A stretch of DNA of 20,451 nucleotides. Origin: a virus. Positions 13,773 to 20,446 of the stretch are shown piece after piece. Positions within the stretch are counted from its first letter, which is position 1; each line of letters begins with the position of its first letter. Below the pieces are notes generated by a model. That model saw only the letters and a program-made list of their open reading frames with translations. It made no database searches and had not been told where the DNA came from. The stretch is taken from positions 1-20,451 of IMG/VR virus record IMGVR_UViG_3300040959_000248. One strand, 5' to 3'. A program made the position numbers and the translations under genes.

Positions 13773-14823
13773 ATATAATTACGATTGGTCGAATTACGAT
13801 AAAGAACTCATGAAAGAGTTCAATTGGTTTCTATATAAAGTTAATGAAAGGTCTAATATACAACTTGGATATTCAAAAGAACAATATGAATCAGTAAATC
13901 GTCATGGCAAGAATGATTTTGGTCTTGGCGAAGATGTAGAATATTTTCATCCAACAATTACACTTGATGACCGTATGAGATTTATTGGTCAAGAGATAGC
14001 AAGTCTAGATACTACAATAATGAATATTGTAGGTAATACTTTTATATCTCATTTCTATGGTGGAAGAGGAGTTCATTTTCTTGCTTCAGGAGAAGATAAC
14101 GTCTTTGTTGATTTTGATAGAATAGCAAATGGAAATAAAGATTATATTCAATATGTTCGTAATAATTTAGATAAAGCAATAAAGAATAAGCAACCAATTT
14201 GGGGAACAACAGAATTACACACATCTATACAAACTGCTGCTAGAAACTATTGTCGTGAAAAGTATAACGAACCAGATAGAAAGTTTCATGCAGTTGATGT
14301 TTGTGAATGGGTATCTTCTTTTAGAGATACTGGTTTCTTAGAACGAATGCAACAATGTAATCATATGTCAGAGATTTATACTCTTTTAAGAGAACAACCT
14401 GGCATAGGACATTATTACGGATTCCATGGAGCTGCTTCTTCATCTGTATTACCACAAATGAAGTATCATCATGACCAAAGATTTGTATCGCCGGGTCCAG
14501 GAGCTGTGTATACAATACAATTAATGTGGCCAGAAGCTCCAAAGAAATTGTATGACGAAGCAATATACTATATGAGAGAAAATTCAGATGAAATAGGATT
14601 AACAAAAGATGTTGTATTTCATCCAAAAGCTTTCAATATAAATAAGAAAGACGGTAGTAAATTATTTCAATATGAACAAGATTCTCTTAAATACTACGGA
14701 ACTGAAGTGTTGTCATGTCAGTTTGGTGTATACCTACAGATAAGAGAAGACGAGCGAGCATGCGCGCGTAGACGCGTGGCGCGCGTACAAAAGACTAATA
14801 CCCTTAGTGAATTCTTTGAATAA
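13759..14823 (+). CDS. DNA-glycosylase-fold base hypermodification protein (HMUDK-helical/aGPT-PPlase-like)
   Basis: 354 residues from the GTG at 13759, overlapping the HAD gene by 14 bases, with GAGGAA before it. N-terminal signature residues 20-34 (EFNWFLYKVNERSNI), a middle TLDDRMRFIGQEI block, and at 214-250 a helix-hairpin-helix-like PGIGHYYGF followed by FVSPGPGAVY. From memory this G-I-G ... G-P-G-A layout is that of the helical domain found in phage 5-hydroxymethyluracil DNA kinases and in glutamyl/putrescinyl-thymine forming enzymes. No P-loop is present, so it is the stand-alone helical type, which is thought to act on modified bases in DNA. A CG-rich patch encodes an arginine-rich segment near residues 331-343, and the protein ends NTLSEFFE. 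Assignment is moderate. Confidence 0.55.
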   Translation: MSSTKYNYDWSNYDKELMKEFNWFLYKVNERSNIQLGYSKEQYESVNRHGKNDFGLGEDVEYFHPTITLDDRMRFIGQEIASLDTTIMNIVGNTFISHFYGGRGVHFLASGEDNVFVDFDRIANGNKDYIQYVRNNLDKAIKNKQPIWGTTELHTSIQTAARNYCREKYNEPDRKFHAVDVCEWVSSFRDTGFLERMQQCNHMSEIYTLLREQPGIGHYYGFHGAASSSVLPQMKYHHDQRFVSPGPGAVYTIQLMWPEAPKKLYDEAIYYMRENSDEIGLTKDVVFHPKAFNINKKDGSKLFQYEQDSLKYYGTEVLSCQFGVYLQIREDERACARRRVARVQKTNTLSEFFE

Positions 14824-14828
14824 AAACG

Positions 14829-14857
14829 TTTACATTTGAACAAAAGTATGGTATAAT
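14829..14857 (+). promoter_or_regulatory. Early promoter of the SGNH/C5-MTase operon
   Basis: TTTACA (14829-14834), 17 bases, TATAAT (14852-14857), extended TG. The ATG of the next gene is at 14865, 8 bases after the -10, so transcription should start at or next to the start codon (leaderless). Confidence 0.9.
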
Positions 14858-14864
14858 ATATCTA

Positions 14865-15845
14865 ATGAAAAATATAATTAATTGTCCATTTATTCCAATA
14901 GCTAAGAGAGCTGCTTCTCATAGAGGAGCTGCAGGAGTAATGTATGGCGATATGATAAAGGAGAAATATGGAAACTGCGATGTTAACTACGGTGGAGAAA
15001 TTGAAGACCACAATGATTATGATAGTCTTTGGGTCTATCACGGCACTGATTGGAGTGGTGGAATTAATATGTTTGGTGGCGTATACGGTTTTCCTTATGT
15101 TAAGAACACTGTCAACTTTTCTAAGTTCAAAGGCAGAGTCTTTTCAATTGGAATCGACTTCCCGCCGTATCACGAAATGGTTAAATCAAAACTGGAATCG
15201 GCTAAGAAAGAGGTTCAACCGGAATGGCATGATGTAGACCTTAAAAATCTAGAACGCATGTTTAATGAAGCTGAAAGAATCGACTATCCTAATCCAACTT
15301 CTAAAATAGTTATTGGTGATAGTCATTCCATCTGCATGTATCGACCAGGTTGGACAGTAAACAGTGTTCCATTCAAAACTTTAAATGGAGCTTTAAACGA
15401 AGGATTTGATAAATACATTCCTTACGATTATGAAGAGCTTGAATGCTATTTTGGTAATATTGATATAAGACATCATGTAATTAGACTAGGACAAAAGATA
15501 GAAGATTTAGCTGATAGGTATATTGAAGAAGCTCATAAGTATAATGCAAAGATATATGAGTTGCTTCCAATAGAAGATGTAAGTAGAAGAATACCGCAAT
15601 CAGGATATTATAAAGGACAACCATTTTACGGTTCTTGGTCAGAAAGAAATGATGCAAGAAATAAATTTAACGATTACATAGAGAAAGAATACGGTATCAA
15701 AAGATGGACCGGTCATCTCTTTAATAAAGAAGGTAAGCTCGATTTTAAATATATGGAGAAACCACAATCAATACATTTATCCAGAGAGTTCTATCCATAT
15801 TGGAATGGAATTGAAAAGGCTGGACTAGAGGAGTTTTTTGCATGA
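14865..15845 (+). CDS. SGNH-hydrolase-like protein in the modification cluster
   Basis: 326 residues. The N-terminal half (1-145) has no motif I know; it includes HGTDWSGGINMFGG and KGRVFSIGIDFPP. The C-terminal half begins with IVIGDSHS (residues 148-155, possible nucleophile S153), followed by YFGNIDIRHH (197-200 as block III) and SIHLSREF (H304) near the end, which together read as an SGNH/GDSL-type hydrolase or acyl/transester enzyme. It has no signal peptide, so it works in the cytoplasm. It ends GLEEFFA, like the polymerase tail. No Shine-Dalgarno sequence precedes the ATG. The next gene overlaps it (ATGA). Its role in base decoration is inferred from position. Confidence 0.5.
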   Translation: MKNIINCPFIPIAKRAASHRGAAGVMYGDMIKEKYGNCDVNYGGEIEDHNDYDSLWVYHGTDWSGGINMFGGVYGFPYVKNTVNFSKFKGRVFSIGIDFPPYHEMVKSKLESAKKEVQPEWHDVDLKNLERMFNEAERIDYPNPTSKIVIGDSHSICMYRPGWTVNSVPFKTLNGALNEGFDKYIPYDYEELECYFGNIDIRHHVIRLGQKIEDLADRYIEEAHKYNAKIYELLPIEDVSRRIPQSGYYKGQPFYGSWSERNDARNKFNDYIEKEYGIKRWTGHLFNKEGKLDFKYMEKPQSIHLSREFYPYWNGIEKAGLEEFFA

Positions 15846-17029
15846 GTTATGCGAGTATAGTACCACTAATAGGTGGAGAAACAATAGCAATGGAAAATGT
15901 CTTTGGAGAAAGACCAAAGTATATTATGACATATGAAGGCTTTCAAGCTAATGAATCTCACTTATTAAATCATTATAACCATGAGGTCCCATATTTGAAC
16001 CTCTCAGAGGGAGCGAGTTACACAGAAAAAGTTAATGTGATTAATACTGTATGCCCATGTGCAGGGCTCAGCTCACTTAGTCCATCAGCTGCAAGTAATA
16101 ATCCTATGAACGAATGGATGTTTACATCTGCTGAATATGTACTTAGTGAAGTACAACCAAAAGTATTTTGGGGAGAGAACGCACCAAGGCTTGCAAGTAA
16201 GATGGGAGAACCCGTTGTAAGAAGATTGAGGAAGATAGGAGAAGATAATGGATATACTTTTAGTATCTTTAAAACAAAATCTATACTACATGGACTCAGC
16301 CAAGTACGAGATAGAACATTCTATTTCTTTTGGAAAGGTAATGAAGTACCATTATTTGAATATGTACTAGAAAGACCTACAATGATTGCTGATGATATAA
16401 GAGAAGTTGAAAGAAAAGATGATGACCCAATGAGTCAAATTCTTTGTAATGAAAAGAAACCTTCTGAAGAACCATATTATCGATATGTTCTTGAAGTATT
16501 AGAAGGTGGTATATCACATAGTGAATTTCAAGATAAAATAGAAAAGACAACAAACCCAATGGACTACATTGAAGAAAGAACAACATATAAAGAAGTAGCT
16601 AAATGGATGAGAGAAAATGGATATGATAATGTTGCAAAGAAATGCGATAGGCAATATCATAAGCTCAAAGCTGGTGGTAATATCATGAGAAAAACTACAG
16701 AGATTCCTAAAGATAAAATAGGAGCATTTGTTGGACATATGCCAACGTGCTTAACTCATCCGGATGAAGATAGATACTTAACAGTAAGAGAAGCTTTATC
16801 TCTTATGAAACTACCAAAAGATTTTATATTGCTTGAACCTAAAAGGTCACTTAACCATATATGCCAAAATGTGCCAGTGACTACAGCAGAGCATGCTGCA
16901 AAAATGGTTCAAAAATATTTAAACAATCAGCTTGAAATGATTGATACTAAATTCCTAATACAGGATAATAAAAAAAGAACCTATGAATATGAAAAAAACA
17001 GTTTACAACTCACTGATTTTATGTTATAA
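15842..17029 (+). CDS. C5-cytosine DNA methyltransferase-like protein with divergent SAM motif
   Basis: 395 residues. Catalytic motif IV is VCPCAGLS (C73), motif VI is WGENAP (E112), motif VIII is QVRDR (154-158), and the C-terminus carries LTVREALSLMKLP and NHICQNVPV, equal to the PREAARLQGFP and GNAVP blocks of C5-methyltransferases. The N-terminal SAM-binding motif I, normally F-x-G-x-G, reads VPLIGGETIA (7-16) instead. Residues about 200-290 form the variable target-recognition part. The reaction is attack of the cysteine on cytosine C6 and transfer to C5; the altered motif I leaves open whether the donor is SAM. The stop codon lies inside the -10 of the next promoter, and the protein ends NSLQLTDFML. 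Confidence 0.8.
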   Translation: MSYASIVPLIGGETIAMENVFGERPKYIMTYEGFQANESHLLNHYNHEVPYLNLSEGASYTEKVNVINTVCPCAGLSSLSPSAASNNPMNEWMFTSAEYVLSEVQPKVFWGENAPRLASKMGEPVVRRLRKIGEDNGYTFSIFKTKSILHGLSQVRDRTFYFFWKGNEVPLFEYVLERPTMIADDIREVERKDDDPMSQILCNEKKPSEEPYYRYVLEVLEGGISHSEFQDKIEKTTNPMDYIEERTTYKEVAKWMRENGYDNVAKKCDRQYHKLKAGGNIMRKTTEIPKDKIGAFVGHMPTCLTHPDEDRYLTVREALSLMKLPKDFILLEPKRSLNHICQNVPVTTAEHAAKMVQKYLNNQLEMIDTKFLIQDNKKRTYEYEKNSLQLTDFML

Positions 17030-17030
17030 T
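17002..17030 (+). promoter_or_regulatory. Early promoter of the bS21-uvsX-41 operon
   Basis: TTTACA (17002-17007), 17 bases, TATAAT (17025-17030). It is embedded in the end of the C5-methyltransferase-like gene, and the TAA stop (17027-17029) forms part of the -10. The extended TG is shifted (ATGTTATAAT). It gives a leader of about 23 bases with AAGGAG. Confidence 0.88.
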
Positions 17031-17059
17031 AGATATATAAAAATAAATAAAGGAGAACA

Positions 17060-17326
17060 ATGCCAAGTATAGATTTACGTCCAAGGAAGAATAAAAATCC
17101 TAGAGACAAAAGACCATCAAAAGAAATGCCTTTTGATGTTGGTCTAAGAAGATTTAAAAAAGCCTGTGAAAACGCAGGTATTGTACAAGAGGTACGCAAA
17201 AGAGAATTCTATGAAAAACCTACAGCTAAAAAGAAAAGAAAAAAAGCTGAAGCAGTTTCTAGAAGTCGTAAACAACAAAGAATGCTAGATGCATTTAATA
17301 GGCCGTCAAAAGCCAGGAGAAGATAA
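17060..17326 (+). CDS. rpsU: Ribosomal protein bS21 homologue
   Basis: 88 residues. Residues 21-57 match bS21 closely: [18 protein letters not shown], then [15 protein letters not shown], followed by a strongly basic tail ([17 protein letters not shown]). Bacterial bS21 has the same MPFDVALRRFKR and [12 protein letters not shown] blocks. Here an extra basic stretch of about 20 residues stands at the N-terminus. bS21 sits by the 3' end of 16S rRNA near the anti-Shine-Dalgarno and helps initiation. Phage copies are known, notably from Pelagibacter phages, and may replace the host protein in ribosomes. AAGGAG lies 4 bases before the ATG. It is the first gene of the operon with uvsX and gp41. Confidence 0.95.
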   Translation: MPSIDLRPRKNKNPRDKRPSKEMPFDVGLRRFKKACENAGIVQEVRKREFYEKPTAKKKRKKAEAVSRSRKQQRMLDAFNRPSKARRR

Positions 17327-17327
17327 T

Positions 17328-18380
17328 ATGTCTATAATGGATAAATTAAAAAAGAATAGTAAAATCAAAGATACTTCTATTCTATCTGATTCAGTTTTAT
17401 TTGCTGAAAAAGATATAACTGTCACTGAGGTGCCAATGGTAAATGTTGCATTATCAGGTGATATTGACGGAGGACTTACATCAGGACTTACAGTTCTTGC
17501 CGGTCCTTCAAAGCATTTCAAAACTTCATTTGCTCTACTTATGGGAGCAGCTTATTTAAAGCAGCATGAAGATGCAGTAATGTTATTTTATGATTCAGAG
17601 TTTGGGTCACCTCAATCTTATTTCGAATCATTTGGTATTGATACTGAAAAAGTATTACATACTCCAGTACAAAATGTCGAACAACTTAAGTTCGATTTAG
17701 TAGGTCAACTCGAAAATATCGAAAGAGGAGATAAAGTTGTTGTTGTTATTGATTCAATTGGAAACTTAGCCTCTAAGAAAGAGTTGGAAGATGCTCTCAA
17801 TGAAAAGTCAGTCGCTGACATGTCAAGAGCTAAAGCATTAAAGGGATTATTCAGAATGATTACTCCTTATCTAACCATGAAGAATATCCCTTTACTTGCT
17901 GTTAATCATACTTATCAAGAAATTGGATTGTTTCCTAAAGCAGTTGTTTCAGGTGGTACAGGTATCTATTACTCATCAGACAATATATGGATTATTGGAA
18001 GACGTCAAGATAAAAAAGGTACAGAAATACAAGGGTATCATTTTGTAATCAATGTAGAAAAATCTAGATTTGTAAAAGAAAAATCAAAGGTACCAATCTC
18101 AGTAACGTGGGAAGGTGGTATAGAACAGTATAGTGGATTGCTCGATGTTGCAATGGCTGGTGGATACGTAACTAAACCAAATGTTGGTTGGTATGCCGCA
18201 GTTGATATGGAAACTGGAGAAATACTAGAACCAAAAGTAAGAGAAAAAGATACTCTTAAGAAAAAGTTCTGGGAACCAATCTTGGAAAATACTAACTTTA
18301 AAGAGTTTGTAAAAACATATTATTCAGTCGGTCATAGACCAATGATTGATATTGACCTTGATATTGATACTGAAGAATAA
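17328..18380 (+). CDS. uvsX: RecA-like recombinase UvsX
   Basis: 350 residues from the ATG at 17328, 1 base after the bS21 stop, with AGGAG at 17315-17319. The Walker A motif is AGPSKHFKTS (58-67), the same GPSK-x-FK form as T4 UvsX. Walker B is KVVVVIDSIGNL. Later motifs include DMSRAKALKGLFR and PLLAVNHTYQEIG. The end is acidic (DIDLDIDTEE). UvsX forms filaments on single-stranded DNA and drives strand exchange and recombination-dependent replication. It is followed without a gap (TAATG) by a small gene and then gp41. Confidence 0.97.
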   Translation: MSIMDKLKKNSKIKDTSILSDSVLFAEKDITVTEVPMVNVALSGDIDGGLTSGLTVLAGPSKHFKTSFALLMGAAYLKQHEDAVMLFYDSEFGSPQSYFESFGIDTEKVLHTPVQNVEQLKFDLVGQLENIERGDKVVVVIDSIGNLASKKELEDALNEKSVADMSRAKALKGLFRMITPYLTMKNIPLLAVNHTYQEIGLFPKAVVSGGTGIYYSSDNIWIIGRRQDKKGTEIQGYHFVINVEKSRFVKEKSKVPISVTWEGGIEQYSGLLDVAMAGGYVTKPNVGWYAAVDMETGEILEPKVREKDTLKKKFWEPILENTNFKEFVKTYYSVGHRPMIDIDLDIDTEE

Positions 18381-18742
18381 TGTACAACATAAGCGAAAAA
18401 GACTACTCAATTGTAGAAAACGACAATAGTGCGTTTCAAGGAGTAAAACTTAAAACTGGTACTTGGAAGAATGTTATAGTTGTATATGGACAAGTTGGAG
18501 TCAAAGAAGACCCTAACTTAGATATAGCAACATTAAGCTTTAACTTTACAGTACAAGACCCAGCAGATTTTAGTGTAGATGAACTTGAGAAAGACGAATC
18601 GTTTAAAAATTACTTAGGTTCAGTACTACAATATATAATAACAGATTCTTTAGAATACGCTAAAGAAACTAATCAAGCAACAATAGGAATAGGAAATGAC
18701 GAATCAGTTACCAACACACATACTGAATCATCTTCTACATAA
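18380..18742 (+). CDS. Protein of unknown function between uvsX and gp41
   Basis: 120 residues. The start overlaps the uvsX stop (TAATG). Predicted strands dominate the first half (GVKLKTGTWKNVIVVYGQVGV, LDIATLSFNFTV), a helix follows (YLGSVLQYIITDSLEYA), and the tail is polar with many S/T/E. It has no catalytic motif that I can see. It overlaps the gp41 gene by 47 bases. I recall small conserved proteins in this position in other marine T4-like phages but cannot name a family. Its co-expression with recombination genes suggests an accessory role. Confidence 0.85.
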   Translation: MYNISEKDYSIVENDNSAFQGVKLKTGTWKNVIVVYGQVGVKEDPNLDIATLSFNFTVQDPADFSVDELEKDESFKNYLGSVLQYIITDSLEYAKETNQATIGIGNDESVTNTHTESSST

Positions 18743-20081
18743 CGAAGAATTCTGCAGAAGAGTTGTACCTTATTTAAAGAATGAATATTTTGAAGGTACA
18801 CATAAAACTGTGTTCGACCTTATAGTCCAATTTGTAAGCAAACATAATAAATTACCAACATCAAAAATCTTAGAACTTGAGTTAAAGAAAATTCAAGCAC
18901 CTGAAGATGTATTAAATAATGCTCAAAGATTAATCACAGAAATTATCGATAAATCTGATGTCGATACTGATTACTTAATTGCTGAAGCAGAAAAGTGGTG
19001 TAAAGAAAGAGCAGTTTATAATGCTATTATGGATTCAATAGGAATCATTGATGGCAAAGATAAAGAAAGAAGTGAAGGTGCTATACCTGAAATACTATCT
19101 GAAGCTCTTGGTGTTTCGTTTGACGAACAAATAGGTCATGATTATATTGATGATAGTGAACAAAGGTTTGACTTTTATAATCGTAAAGAAGATAGAATAC
19201 CGTTTGATTTAGATTATTTTAATAAAATAACAAAAGGTGGTCTACCTAATAAGACACTTAACATTGCCTTAGCCGGAACAGGCGTAGGTAAGTCATTATT
19301 CATGTGTCATTGTGCAGCAGGAGTACTTAATCAAGGAAAGAATGTATTGTACATAACAATGGAAATGGCAGAAGAAAGAATCGCTGAAAGAATTGATGCG
19401 AATCTTATGAACCTTCCAATCGAATCTCTTGGGTCATTACCTAAAAATGTATTCGATGATAAGATTGGAAAAATTGCAAAATCATCTGTAGGTAAACTTA
19501 TAGTAAAAGAATATCCTACTGGTTCTGCACATACTGGTCATTTCAGAGCTTTACTTAATGAGCTTAAACTCAAAAAGACATTTAAGCCTGATATGATATA
19601 TATTGACTATTTAAATATTTGTGCCTCAAGTCGCATGCGTGGCATGGGCGGAAGTATAAATAGTTATACTTATATTAAAGCCATTGCGGAAGAACTTCGC
19701 GGTTTGGCTGTGGAATTCAATGTTCCAATAGTATCGGCAACACAGACCACGAGGTCTGGTTTCAGTAATACTGACGTCGGTCTTGAGGATACATCTGAAT
19801 CGTTTGGTTTACCAGCAACGGCTGATTTAATGTTTGCTCTTATTTCAACAGAGGAACTTGAAGAATTAGGTCAATTGCTAGTAAAACAATTGAAGAATAG
19901 ATATAACGACCCAACCAAATACAAGAGATTTGTAATTGGTGTGGACCGTTCCCGCATGAAACTATATGATGTAGAGGAATCGGCTCAATCAGACATTATG
20001 ACAGAAATGGTGCCAGATAAGCCGATAAATAAGTTTGGTGAGCGAGAAAGTAATGACTCGTTTGCTGACTTCAAACTATAG
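18696..20081 (+). CDS. 41: Replicative DNA helicase (gp41, DnaB-like)
   Basis: 461 residues, near T4 gp41 (475). Start ATG at 18696 with TAGGAAT at 18684-18690; the opening ILNHLLHNEEF.RRVVPYLKNEYFE matches the T4 N-terminus. N-terminal domain to about residue 155. The RecA-like core has Walker A AGTGVGKS (193-200), the strand-loop LYITMEMAEERIAERIDANLM (motif 1a), Walker B DMIYIDYLNI, and the ATQTTRSG motif with a later RSRMK arginine region. It unwinds DNA ahead of the fork and works with the primase. It ends ESNDSFADFKL, a hydrophobic tail loosely like the clamp tails. It shares an operon with bS21 and UvsX. Confidence 0.96.
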   Translation: MTNQLPTHILNHLLHNEEFCRRVVPYLKNEYFEGTHKTVFDLIVQFVSKHNKLPTSKILELELKKIQAPEDVLNNAQRLITEIIDKSDVDTDYLIAEAEKWCKERAVYNAIMDSIGIIDGKDKERSEGAIPEILSEALGVSFDEQIGHDYIDDSEQRFDFYNRKEDRIPFDLDYFNKITKGGLPNKTLNIALAGTGVGKSLFMCHCAAGVLNQGKNVLYITMEMAEERIAERIDANLMNLPIESLGSLPKNVFDDKIGKIAKSSVGKLIVKEYPTGSAHTGHFRALLNELKLKKTFKPDMIYIDYLNICASSRMRGMGGSINSYTYIKAIAEELRGLAVEFNVPIVSATQTTRSGFSNTDVGLEDTSESFGLPATADLMFALISTEELEELGQLLVKQLKNRYNDPTKYKRFVIGVDRSRMKLYDVEESAQSDIMTEMVPDKPINKFGERESNDSFADFKL

Positions 20082-20093
20082 ACGGAGAACTAT

Positions 20094-20276
20094 ATGAATA
20101 TGTTAAATACAGCAAAAGCATGGTTAATGGCAAGATGGGCAGAACGTACATCTTGGGACGGCGGACTTATTGTCGGCCTATCATTATCCTACCTATTACT
20201 AGGTGGACTTGTTGACTTAGTAGCTTGGGTAGCCCTTGCTTACGGTGTATACACTTTTATAGCAAAAGAAGTATAA
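20094..20276 (+). CDS. Small hydrophobic membrane protein
   Basis: 60 residues. Start ATG at 20094 (a second in-frame ATG is at 20100), with GGAG at 20084-20087. Residues 1-21 are amphipathic with W and R (AKAWLMARWAERTSW), and residues 23-57 are hydrophobic (GGLIVGLSLSYLLLGGLVDLVAW ending TFIAKEV when read in segments), enough for one or two membrane helices. It has no known family that I can name. It is the last gene before a terminator. A holin-like or membrane-associated replication role is possible but unproven. Confidence 0.72.
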   Translation: MNMLNTAKAWLMARWAERTSWDGGLIVGLSLSYLLLGGLVDLVAWVALAYGVYTFIAKEV

Positions 20277-20301
20277 CACTCCTTTAGTAATGATTATCAT
20301 G

Positions 20302-20333
20302 GGGGAGCCATCACAGCTCCCCACCTTTTCTTT
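20302..20333 (+). terminator. Rho-independent terminator after the gp41 operon
   Basis: GGGGAGC (20302-20308), 7-base loop CATCACA, GCTCCCC (20316-20322), then ACCTTTTCTTT. Seven perfect pairs followed by a T-rich tract. It lies 25 bases after the small membrane protein gene. Confidence 0.88.
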
Positions 20334-20353
20334 CACATCAACACTTTCTCACA

Positions 20354-20380
20354 ATTATTTTCAAAAAAAGTGAAAATAAT
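20354..20380 (+). repeat. Inverted repeat next to the last promoter
   Basis: ATTATTTTCA (20354-20363) and TGAAAATAAT (20371-20380): 10 perfect base pairs around a 7-base A-rich loop. The repeat ends 2 bases before the -35 at 20383. A related TGAAAATAAA pair stands upstream of the polymerase promoter. It may be an operator, an UP-like element or the complement-strand arm of a bidirectional structure. Confidence 0.5.
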
Positions 20381-20382
20381 CG

Positions 20383-20411
20383 TTTACATTTGCTTTAAAG
20401 TATGTTATAAT
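20383..20411 (+). promoter_or_regulatory. Early promoter of the next operon
   Basis: TTTACA (20383-20388), 17 bases, TATAAT (20406-20411). The sixth copy of this promoter type in the window. AAGGAG at 20435-20440 and an ATG at 20447 follow. Confidence 0.88.
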
Positions 20412-20446
20412 ATATCTATATTTAAAAATAAGATAAGGAGTTAAAT

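Noticed and set aside
14634-14644. TATAAATA inside the glycosylase-fold gene (and another inside gp41 near 19656)
   Set aside because: Both are within coding sequence and are not followed by the 5' hairpin or by a gene start, so chance in AT-rich DNA is likely.
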